NCBI RefSeq assembly: GCF_011290485.1
Contig: NZ_CP048029.1
Location: forward strand, 1,116,001-1,180,000
DNA: 64,000 nt
Direction of reading: 5' to 3'
DNA from: Caldichromatium japonicum
Lineage (GTDB): Bacteria; Pseudomonadota; Gammaproteobacteria; Chromatiales; Chromatiaceae
Shown one piece after another: positions 9,790 through 16,721 of this stretch; position 1 is the first letter of the stretch, and the number at the start of each line of letters is the position of its first letter. The notes beneath the pieces are model-generated. The model was not told the DNA's origin. It did not search any database and saw only the letters and a list, made by a program, of their open reading frames with translations. The translations under genes were made by a program, and so were the position numbers.

Positions 9790-10295
9790 GCCTTGACTTA
9801 GACCTCGACCTGCAAATTGCCGCTGAGGACCGAGATCACCCCACCCTGCAACAACTTGAGCGATGGGTGGTGGCCGCCTTGAGCGGTCGCCGCAATCGCG
9901 CCGCCCTGACCATCCGTCTGGTGGAACCTTCTGAAAGCCAGGCCTTGAATCGACAATATCGCGGTAGCGACCGTCCAACCAATGTGCTGTCTTTTCCTTT
10001 TGAGCTGCCGCCTGGGATCGACCCCCGGGACCCGATCCACGGCCTGATCGGGGACCTAGTGATCTGTAGCGCTCTGGTCCGGCAAGAGGCAAGCGCCCAG
10101 GGCAAGGCGCTCGAGGCCCATTGGGCCCATCTCGTCGTTCACGGCGTTCTACATCTCATCGGCTATGACCATCATAGCCCAGGACAGGCCGCTGAGATGG
10201 AATCCCTGGAGACCGCGATCCTGGCCGGTCTGGGATTTCCCCCGCCCTATGAAGACCAGGAAGCTATGGAGGAATTGGAAACAAGGCATGACTAG
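9786..10295 (+). CDS. ybeY: Endoribonuclease YbeY
   Basis: 169 residues. The zinc-binding motif HGVLHLIGYDH (three His, about residues 118-128) is intact, preceded by the conserved segments NRQYRGSDRPTNVLSFPFE and GDLVIC. YbeY is a metal-dependent RNase that acts in 16S rRNA 3'-end maturation and ribosome quality control. The start overlaps ybeZ (ATGA) and the gene itself overlaps the corC start by 8 bases. No anomalies. Confidence 0.96.
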   Translation: MSLDLDLDLQIAAEDRDHPTLQQLERWVVAALSGRRNRAALTIRLVEPSESQALNRQYRGSDRPTNVLSFPFELPPGIDPRDPIHGLIGDLVICSALVRQEASAQGKALEAHWAHLVVHGVLHLIGYDHHSPGQAAEMESLETAILAGLGFPPPYEDQEAMEELETRHD

Positions 10296-11202
10296 TGACC
10301 GATCAAACGAGGAGGGTTCGCGTCCGCGCCATTGGTTTGAGCGTTTTGGCCATTGGTTCGGGGGCGAACCCAAGGATCGCGAGGCTCTGATCGAGCTACT
10401 CAAAGAGGCGCGGCGGCGCCAATTATTGGATAACGATGCCCTGAGCATGATCGAGGGCGTCCTTGGCGTCTCTGATCTACGGGTGCGCGACATCATGGTC
10501 CCGCGCGCCGAGATGGTGGTCCTCAGACGCGAGGATCCCTTGGACAAAATTCTCCAGATTGCCATCAAGACGGCGCATTCGCGCTTTCCGGTGATCGGTG
10601 AGGACAAAGGGGAGGTAGTCGGGATCGTGCTGGCCAAGGACCTCCTGGCCTTCTGCGCCGAGGACCGGCGGCGGGCCTTCAATATCCGCGAGCTTCTGCG
10701 TTCGGCTCTGTTTGTGCCCGAGAGCAAGAGGCTCAATGTGTTGCTCAAGGAGTTTCGCGCCAGCCGCAATCACATGGCCATTGTCGTCGATGAATACGGT
10801 CAGGCGGCGGGTCTAGTGACCATAGAGGACGTACTCGAACAGATCGTCGGCGAGATCGATGACGAACACGACTATGACGACGATACCGGCATCTTTCGCC
10901 GCGGCCCCAATCTGTTCAGCGTCAAGGCCCGCACTCCTATCGAGGACTTTAACGCCTATTTTGACTGTGACTTCTCGGATGAGACCTTCGATACCATCGG
11001 CGGCCTGGTGATCAATGCCTTTGGTCACCTGCCCAAACGCGGCGAGGCGGTTGAGCTCGGTCCCTTCCGTTTCACCGTCATCCGCGCCGACAGCCGCCGT
11101 GTCTATTTGCTCAATGTCGAATGCCTGGACGGGCCCGCTGCCATGTCGCCAGATGAGGCGCAGACTGCGGCACCGAGGTCAGTGAACTCAGGAATCTATT
11201 GA
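10288..11202 (+). CDS. corC: CorC/YbeX CBS-domain protein, stop codon replaced by an IS end
   Basis: About 304 residues from the ATG at 10288 (MTSDRSNEEGSRPRHW). Two CBS domains (about residues 65-185) are followed by a CorC_HlyC transporter-associated domain (about 210-290). CorC/YbeX is implicated in Mg2+/Co2+ homeostasis and ribosome maintenance; it is a soluble two-domain protein of the YbeX type. The last codons read ATC TAT TGA, and the TGA lies inside the terminal repeat of the IS630 copy (begins 11199). The original stop was probably TAG (TA from 11197-11198 plus the G now at 12111), so the insertion adds one Tyr and supplies a new stop. The lnt gene that often follows is absent. Confidence 0.93.
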   Translation: MTSDRSNEEGSRPRHWFERFGHWFGGEPKDREALIELLKEARRRQLLDNDALSMIEGVLGVSDLRVRDIMVPRAEMVVLRREDPLDKILQIAIKTAHSRFPVIGEDKGEVVGIVLAKDLLAFCAEDRRRAFNIRELLRSALFVPESKRLNVLLKEFRASRNHMAIVVDEYGQAAGLVTIEDVLEQIVGEIDDEHDYDDDTGIFRRGPNLFSVKARTPIEDFNAYFDCDFSDETFDTIGGLVINAFGHLPKRGEAVELGPFRFTVIRADSRRVYLLNVECLDGPAAMSPDEAQTAAPRSVNSGIY

Positions 11203-12110
11203 TCCGAAACCAATGAACTTGTATTACGTGGCATCATGGAGCTTGGGATGCTGGAAGTAGCGCATGATGCGTTGGGGGGAATTGAGAAGGCGGCGCAGGT
11301 GGCTGACGGTCGCCTTCTTCAGATCGTCCTTGGTGCGGGAGGGCGCCTGCGCGGTGATGGTGGCCTTGAGCATCTCGTTGGGGTTCAGTGCTGGGCTGTA
11401 GGGGGGGAGGGAGGAGGCCTCGATTTGATTGGCGCATGCAGCCAGCCAGGCCTTGACTGGCTTGGTGTGATGCACGCGCAGGTTGTCGAGGATGAGGAAG
11501 ATCTTCTTGCCCCTGGCGTCCTTGACCAGCCGCTTCATGAAGTCGATCAGGATGTCGGCGTTCATCGCCCCCGCGAACACCTTCCAAGGCACCTTGCCGC
11601 GGTTGGTCAGCGTCGAGATCACCGACAGGCCTTCGCGACGGTGCGTGACGCGAATCTCGGGCGTCTTGATCGCCTGCGGGCTTTGCTCATAGGCGCGCCG
11701 AATCGGTTTCTGGGGCGTCAATCCCCAGCGCGCCATGTACTTGCCTTCCCCCTGCGGCCTGAGCTCGATGCCAAAACAGCCGAGGATCAACTGCCGCACC
11801 GCCTGCCGGCTCCACAGCGCAAACGGCAGCTTCAGCTCATCCGGTGTCCCGTCGCACATGAGCTTGCGTATCTGGGCGTCCTGCTCCGCCAACAGCGCCC
11901 GCTTCTCACCCACCTTGCGCCCACCCCCCTTGCCCTGATGTCGAACACCCCTGCGCCCAACAATCCCCTCTGCGCGCCTATCGCTTCATACCTCCAGCCA
12001 CGCCGCCGCTCTTCGCGCGCCGCAAACGACAGCAATCTCATGTCTCGTCTTTCCATGCCCACGACATCAGGACAGCTCACTCAATTTCAAAAGCATGTGT
12101 TTCTTATCAA
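11199..12110 (-). mobile_element. Defective IS630-family insertion sequence, copy 1 (912 bp)
   Basis: The ends are imperfect inverted repeats: TTGATCCGAAACCAATG at 11199 and, on the other strand from 12110, TTGATAAGAAACACATG. Comparison with the copy at 48513-49234 defines both boundaries, because identity stops exactly at TTGAT and ATCAA. IS630 elements target TA. A TA precedes the left end (11197-11198), but none follows the right end (GAATG). The transposase inside runs on the minus strand and is broken. The element separates corC from an orphan coding remnant and lies inverted relative to copy 2. Confidence 0.9.
11224..12056 (-). pseudogene. IS630-family transposase, internally deleted and frameshifted
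   Basis: The N-terminus (MERRDMRLLSFAAREERRRG) is in one frame from 12056. The rest, from about 11913 (GEKRALLAEQDAQIRKLMCD), is in another, and copy 2 shows that an HTH-proximal stretch (CKRYGREGAQGLKDEKRA) is missing here. A second in-frame gap joins YEQSPQ to AIKTPEIRV. Known IS630 relatives have about 45 residues there, including the HWGDETG segment with the first catalytic Asp. The later DDE residues remain (ILDNLRVHH; SPALNPNE). The protein should be inactive. The pattern of losses differs from copy 2. Confidence 0.88.
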
Positions 12111-12129
12111 GAATGCTCAGGAGTTTTGA

Positions 12130-12393
12130 CCCCTCGATGCTCAAGATCCCTTCGATCTCGACCAAGGAATCAACCCCTGCCTCCCTCTCGCAACCCCCTG
12201 GTTCAACTGGCTGAGCGGCGGTCTATTGTTTGTCACCCTGATACTCATTGTCGAGCAGGCGATCGGTTGGCAGCAACTGCTCGCTTGGGGCAATCGCATG
12301 AATACTGATGGCGTGGATTGTGCCGACCTGGAGAGCGCCGTTCACGCGCAAGGCGTGAAGGAGGGCAGCCCGCCCCGTAAGGATGGCATCTAG
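12130..12393 (+). pseudogene. Orphan coding remnant with one membrane helix
   Basis: A frame open from the stop at 12127-12129 to TAG at 12393 encodes a protein-like sequence (PFDLDQGINPCLPLATPWFN) with a strong transmembrane segment (LSGGLLFVTLILIVEQAIGW). It has no ATG, GTG or TTG near its beginning. An AGGAG ribosome-binding-like site at 12119-12123 points to a start near 12126-12137 in other frames, so a frame break close to the 5' end is likely. I do not recognise the family. It lies just beyond the IS630 copy, where a gene following corC would be expected; it does not look like Lnt. Confidence 0.4.
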
Positions 12394-12466
12394 GGCCGCC
12401 GCCTGATCGCTTCGACCTCCGAGGATGAGCGCACCAAGCTCCTTTTGGGAAAATGGGGTAGGTGGA

Positions 12467-13396
12467 TCAACGCTGGGTGCCCTGCTGTGCAAGCAGCCGA
12501 GCGAACACCCCAGCACCGCCGCGTCTCCCTTGATCGTCGAGCCACAGATGCGGCACGGACAGCTCGGCCAACCACTGGGCGCCTGCCTTTCCCTTGAGCA
12601 TTGCGATCGTGCTCAGGCTACCGGCGACCAGACAGCTTGCGGCCATTGCGCTGACCGATGTCAGACCAAAGACCGGCCAGCCGGTTCTGGGATTGAACAG
12701 ATGGCTGTAACGGCGACCTTTGATCACCCGACAGCGCAGATAATCGCCGCTGGTGGCCAGCGCCCCTTCCCCTAACGGGACCCAGCCGAGCAGACACCTT
12801 AGATGCTCGGGGTCGCGGATACCGACCCGCCAGGGCTGACCATCGGGCAAGGGCCCGATGGCACGGAGATCCCCCCCGAGATTGATCAGTCCATGCCGGA
12901 TACCGGACTCGAGGCACAAGAGGGCGGCGCGGTCGGCGGCATATTCCTTGACGATCCCACCGAGGTCGAGTTCCATCCCAGTTTGACCGAAGCCAAGCCG
13001 CGGGCGTTCCCAGCGCACCTTATCCCAGCCGATGCGCGCACACAGCGCGGCCAGCTTTTCGGGCGCGGGCAGGGTATCCGCATCAAACCGCCAGGCCTGA
13101 CGCAAGATACCGCTGGTGATGTCGAAAAGACCCTCGCTTTCGCGGTAGCAGACCGCGGCATAGTCAAGGAGGGCAGCAGTCTCGGCATCGACCGCGATTG
13201 TACCCCCGGTTTGGGCGACCTGGTTGATCGCGCTCAAGAGGCTCTCGGAGCGATAACGGGAGTAACACTGCTCGAGACGCTCGATCTCGGCGCGGGCCCA
13301 GGCAGCGGCCGCCTTGGCCTGTCTCTGCCCCACCCCCGCCAAGAGGATCTCGCAGGGCGAGCCCATGGCGCGAAAACAGAGGCGATGGACCTCCAT
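12467..13396 (-). CDS. apbE: FAD:protein FMN transferase, ApbE family
   Basis: 309 residues starting MEVHRLCFRAMGSPCEILLA; an in-frame TGA lies two codons upstream, so no signal peptide or lipobox is encoded. ApbE signatures are present: YSRYRSESLLSAIN near the N-terminus, FDITSG, MELDLGGIVKEYAADRA with the conserved DLGGIAKG-like motif, GLINLGGDLRAIG, and the C-terminal TGWPVFGLTSVSAMA metal/FAD site. The enzyme transfers FMN from FAD to Thr/Ser of target proteins. It is the last gene of the tlpA-DUF4266-DUF3570-apbE cluster, separated from DUF3570 by a 259-base gap holding an IS481 fossil. Its likely target is DUF3570, which has a DAISGAS motif (inference). Confidence 0.93.
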   Translation of the reverse strand: MEVHRLCFRAMGSPCEILLAGVGQRQAKAAAAWARAEIERLEQCYSRYRSESLLSAINQVAQTGGTIAVDAETAALLDYAAVCYRESEGLFDITSGILRQAWRFDADTLPAPEKLAALCARIGWDKVRWERPRLGFGQTGMELDLGGIVKEYAADRAALLCLESGIRHGLINLGGDLRAIGPLPDGQPWRVGIRDPEHLRCLLGWVPLGEGALATSGDYLRCRVIKGRRYSHLFNPRTGWPVFGLTSVSAMAASCLVAGSLSTIAMLKGKAGAQWLAELSVPHLWLDDQGRRGGAGVFARLLAQQGTQR

Positions 13397-13434
13397 GCCT
13401 CAAAATCCACGTAAAAATTGTAGGGCGCACATTG

Positions 13435-13596
13435 CGAGGGGTGCGCCGCTGCTTGCTGCCAAGCGCAGGCGCACTTGCCGGCCGACGTGCGCTCGCCTGT
13501 GGTGACGAAGCGGTCGCTGATCCCTTGGCCCTTGTCGGTGCAAAGCATGGGGATGGGCAGCGGGCAGGTCTTGCTGAGGGCCGCCAGGAAGGAGCG
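13435..13596 (-). pseudogene. IS481-family transposase fossil
   Basis: Read on the minus strand, about 50 codons give SFLAALSKTCPLPIPMLCTD followed by KGQGISDRFVTTGERTSAGK. The order FL..L-PIPM-L-TDKG-(Q/E)-(F/I)(S/T)DRF-T-ER-SAGK matches the rve domain of IS481 transposases around the second catalytic Asp (TDNG.EFTDRF....R.PTGKH). Both ends are lost: a TAA lies in frame just upstream and the similarity fades before 13430. It sits in the gap between the DUF3570 and apbE genes, so an element once interrupted this operon and decayed or was deleted. Confidence 0.65.
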
Positions 13597-13655
13597 CGCC
13601 GGGCGCGGTTAAGCGTGACCTAAGGGGCGAGTCGATCTGGCCAGAACCTCCCCCA

Positions 13656-14990
13656 TCAAAACCGCCATCTGAGGCTCAGGCTATAAAGGGCAAAGCCATA
13701 GTCGCTGAATGCATTATCCGTATGCTTTTGCAGGGCATAGCGCGACTGGCGGTCGTACCATTCGGCGGCGAGTTCAAGCTGTACTCGATCGGTCAGCGCG
13801 CGGGCGAGTTTCAGGCCGCCGCTGATGGCACCGAACCCGGCCAAACGATAATCGCTGCTGTAATGGCCGGAGTCGGGCAGGGTCTGGAGATAGGGGTGAT
13901 AAAAATCCACCTCGCCCTGGCTGTAATAACGGATGCGCGGCGTCAGGGTCCAGCCTGCACCCAGGGGTTGAATCCAGGATGCCTCCAGGGTATGGGCATC
14001 GATCCCCCAGTCGCTGGTCGAATAGCGATAATCCAGGTGCAAGGCCGCTTGAAAGCGCGGGACATAGCGGACATAGCGCGCCAACAGGTTCCATTGCCGG
14101 CGCCGGTCGGGACGTGCCTCATCGACCGCCCGATTGGTGGCGAGCACATAGACGTTTTTATAGGGGTCGCTGAGATAGCCCAGGTCGTCATTGAAGCTGA
14201 GATTGAGCTGAACCAGCTCATGGCGGCTCAACACCTGGGTCATGCCCAGCAAAAACTGATGGACGGTCTTATCCGCGGTGAAATCGGGCTTGTTGAGCGG
14301 TGAGAGGGTATCCGAGGCGAGGCTGTAACCCGCCGCTAGCGTCGTGAGTCCGTCGTTGAAGGTCTGACGCAGATCCAGGCTGGCAAAGGTCGAGTCATAG
14401 TCCTGTTCGTTGGAGACCCCAGCCCCCAGACCCAGTACCAGATCGCCGCGGTAGTGATTGAACCTGAAATCCCCTGCCGTACGGGTGTCTTGAAAGGTAT
14501 CCTCCAGCATCACCTGACGCGCCGAGCGGACCCGGCACTCGCCGCCCAGAGGCGGGCGTTCGGGCGTGATGCCGTCAACAACGGGAGGCGGACCAGAGGC
14601 GCCGCTGACGCTGAGCACAGGTGGGGTGATGACCCGCCCGTCCTGACAATGGATCTCAGGCAGGTTATAGATCGGGGAGGCGCCCGAGATGGCGTCGCGT
14701 ACCCCATTGAAGCTCAGATCCCATTCATCACCAAGCGGTAAGACCAGGCGCTGCTTGAGCCCTTCGACCTGCATCCGCTCGCCGTGCTCTCGGTAATGGA
14801 AATAAAGCAGGTCCCATTGCCGCGGTTCAGGGGTGGCGGCCTCAGCAAGTGAGGCAAGACCCGGAATGGCCAAGGCCGCGCTGGTCAAGGCGGCCAGGGT
14901 CGGATGCGGGGAAGGGGCCTGATTGACTGCCAGCCCCTCAGGGTCTAGATGCGCCCCGGCAAGGTCTTTTGGGTATTCAGTTGCAGCCAC
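13656..14990 (-). CDS. DUF3570 protein, predicted outer-membrane beta-barrel with flavinylation-like motif
   Basis: About 444 residues from a GTG at 14990, with GGAGG about 6 bases upstream; an ATG at 15011 is an alternative. A hydrophobic export segment (LAALTSAALAIPGLASLAEA) ends near residue 45. The remainder shows alternating, aromatic-rich strands and ends with Phe (SLSLRWRF), as outer-membrane barrels do. DUF3570 matches by pattern: WDLLYFHYREHGERMQVEG, then repeated strand/turn units. Near residue 99 is DAISGAS (14676-14696), which resembles the D-x-(S/T)-G-A-(T/S) FMN-attachment motif of RnfG/NqrC-type proteins. The gene overlaps DUF4266 by 14 bases and is followed by apbE. Its function is not established. 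Confidence 0.82.
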   Translation of the reverse strand: MAATEYPKDLAGAHLDPEGLAVNQAPSPHPTLAALTSAALAIPGLASLAEAATPEPRQWDLLYFHYREHGERMQVEGLKQRLVLPLGDEWDLSFNGVRDAISGASPIYNLPEIHCQDGRVITPPVLSVSGASGPPPVVDGITPERPPLGGECRVRSARQVMLEDTFQDTRTAGDFRFNHYRGDLVLGLGAGVSNEQDYDSTFASLDLRQTFNDGLTTLAAGYSLASDTLSPLNKPDFTADKTVHQFLLGMTQVLSRHELVQLNLSFNDDLGYLSDPYKNVYVLATNRAVDEARPDRRRQWNLLARYVRYVPRFQAALHLDYRYSTSDWGIDAHTLEASWIQPLGAGWTLTPRIRYYSQGEVDFYHPYLQTLPDSGHYSSDYRLAGFGAISGGLKLARALTDRVQLELAAEWYDRQSRYALQKHTDNAFSDYGFALYSLSLRWRF

Positions 14991-15204
14991 AGCCGCCTCC
15001 GCCGACACCATAGCCGCCGCCGATGGCCTCCTTGGAGAAGAACACATGCTGGTGAAGGCTGGATTCGAGTGGATCGGGGTCAAGGGCCATCTCGGGGCGC
15101 GACAAGACCCCGCGTTCCCAAGGCGCAACCGGACTGGCGCAGCCGGTGAGAAACAAGGCGCCCGCTACCAAGGATGATCGCCATTGCGCAAGGGATGGAT
15201 GCAT
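14977..15204 (-). CDS. DUF4266 small lipoprotein with GGGGCGCN tail
   Basis: 75 residues. A signal peptide with lipobox LTGC (Cys at about residue 22) predicts a lipid-anchored protein. The body WERGVLSRPEMALDPDPLE is the DUF4266 signature, and the chain ends in a striking Gly/Cys tail, GGYGVGGGGCGCN. DUF4266 genes regularly neighbour DUF3570, thioredoxin-like and apbE genes, as here; no biochemical role is known to me. It lies 2 bases after the tlpA-like stop and overlaps the DUF3570 start by 14 bases, so its expression is coupled. The two tail cysteines could be a redox or metal site, possibly served by the neighbouring thioredoxin (inference). Confidence 0.88.
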   Translation of the reverse strand: MHPSLAQWRSSLVAGALFLTGCASPVAPWERGVLSRPEMALDPDPLESSLHQHVFFSKEAIGGGYGVGGGGCGCN

Positions 15205-15206
15205 GT

Positions 15207-15701
15207 CTAAGGCTCTGCCAACAGGCCGTCGATTTTGACGCGCAGCTCGGCGATGTCGGAGGTCTTAAAACCGCGATGGACATGCCGGATGTTGCCGCGC
15301 CTGTCGATCAGATAGGAGGTCGGCATCCCCTTGACCCCATAGAGCCTGGGGCAGCGGCCTTCGGGGTCCAGGCCGATTGCAAAGTCCGCCGGTTGTTTTG
15401 CTAAAAAGCCCCGGGCCTCGGCTTGTGTCTCATCGAGATTGATGGCGATGATCTGCAAACCTTGTCGGCCGAGCTGGGCGTGCAATTCGTTCATGAAGGG
15501 AAACGACTTGGCGCAGGGGATACACCAAGAGGCCCAGAAATCGAGATAGACCACCTGGCCCTTATAGGCAGCAGGATCGATCTGGGCAGCGCCGTCGAGC
15601 GCAGGGATACTACAGCTCGGCGCTGGCCTAAGCTCTTCTCCCTGCGCAGTCCAGGATAGGGATACAAGGGCGAGGACAAGGCAGGAGAGGCGGGGTTTCA
15701 T
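15207..15701 (-). CDS. TlpA-like periplasmic thioredoxin
   Basis: 164 residues from the ATG at 15701 (MKPRLSCLVLALVSLSWTAQ), with a signal peptide ending near residue 22. A thioredoxin fold with active site FWASWCIPCAKSFPFM (CXXC = CIPC) and the cis-Pro loop GMPTSYLIDRRG follow. Such TlpA/ResA-like proteins reduce disulfides in the periplasm, often for cofactor-binding cysteines. It is the first gene of the cluster with DUF4266, DUF3570 and apbE, divergent from the DHH gene with about 66 bases between starts. The DUF4266 Cys pair is a plausible substrate (inference). Confidence 0.92.
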   Translation of the reverse strand: MKPRLSCLVLALVSLSWTAQGEELRPAPSCSIPALDGAAQIDPAAYKGQVVYLDFWASWCIPCAKSFPFMNELHAQLGRQGLQIIAINLDETQAEARGFLAKQPADFAIGLDPEGRCPRLYGVKGMPTSYLIDRRGNIRHVHRGFKTSDIAELRVKIDGLLAEP

Positions 15702-15767
15702 CACAGGTTTCCGGGGAATAGGGCTAGATCGGGCCAAACCAATATCTATCTGTGCGGTTCAAAGTTA

Positions 15768-16721
15768 GTGTACGACTATGACGTTTTCAACGGCGATGCC
15801 GACGGGATCTGCGCTCTTCAACAATTGCGTCTGTGCGAGCCACGCGCGGCCAGGCTGATCACGGGGCCAAAACGCGAGATCGCTCTGTTGGCACGCGTGC
15901 CGCCGCATGAGGCGCGGCGGGTGACGGTGCTCGATCTGTCGCTGGCCAAAAACGCCGAACCGCTTCAGGCATTGCTTGCGGCAGGCGCCGAGGTGATCTA
16001 TTTCGATCACCACGACCCAGGTGAGGTCCCCCAGCATCCGCGTCTCAGTGTCCATCTTGATCAACGGCCTGAGACCTGCACCAGCCTGATCGTCGATGAA
16101 TACCTTCAGGGGCAGGCGCGCGCCTGGGCGGTGGTCGGTGCCTTCGGGGATAACTTAGAGACCAGCGCCCGCTGCGCCGCTGCCCCCTTGGGCCTTGCCG
16201 ATGCAGACCTCAAGCGCCTGCGCCGGTTGGGGATCTATCTCAATTACAACGGCTATGGCGAGCGCGTCGAGGACCTCCATATCCGGCCGGCTGAGCTGTC
16301 TCTCAGGCTGCGACCCTATGCCGATCCCCTGGTCTTTATCGCCGAGGATTCGGCCTTTGCACAGTTAGAGGCAGGTTATCGCGAGGACATGGCGCGGGCG
16401 CGTTCGGTCCGTCCTGCCTATCGGGACGATCGCTGTTGCCTGCTGATCCTGCCCAATGAACCCTGGGCGCGGCGGGCGAGCGGTACCCTGGCCAATGAGC
16501 TCGCACAGGCCGAGCCGGATGTGGCCCATGCCATCCTCACATGTCTTGAGGGTGGATATATCGTCAGCGTGCGCGCCCCGCTTACCCGACCCTATGGTGC
16601 GGGCGAGATCTGCCGCCGCTTTCCCACCGGCGGCGGACGGGCGGCAGCCGGCGGGATCAATCATTTGCCCGGGTCTGACTACGATGCATTTTTGAGTGCC
16701 TTTCGGGGGGCGTTTCTCTAG
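15768..16721 (+). CDS. DHH-family phosphoesterase
   Basis: 317 residues from a GTG at 15768 (MYDYDVFNGDADGICALQQL). The metal-binding motifs of the DHH superfamily are clear: NGDADG near residue 8, VLDLSL near 60, FDHH near 83, and a variant DHHA1 tail GGGRAAAGGIN near the C-terminus. Members hydrolyse phosphodiesters such as nanoRNA or cyclic dinucleotides, but this branch is not assigned to a known substrate. Its 3' end overlaps the convergent symporter gene by 65 bases. It is divergent from the tlpA-like gene. Confidence 0.88.
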   Translation: MYDYDVFNGDADGICALQQLRLCEPRAARLITGPKREIALLARVPPHEARRVTVLDLSLAKNAEPLQALLAAGAEVIYFDHHDPGEVPQHPRLSVHLDQRPETCTSLIVDEYLQGQARAWAVVGAFGDNLETSARCAAAPLGLADADLKRLRRLGIYLNYNGYGERVEDLHIRPAELSLRLRPYADPLVFIAEDSAFAQLEAGYREDMARARSVRPAYRDDRCCLLILPNEPWARRASGTLANELAQAEPDVAHAILTCLEGGYIVSVRAPLTRPYGAGEICRRFPTGGGRAAAGGINHLPGSDYDAFLSAFRGAFL

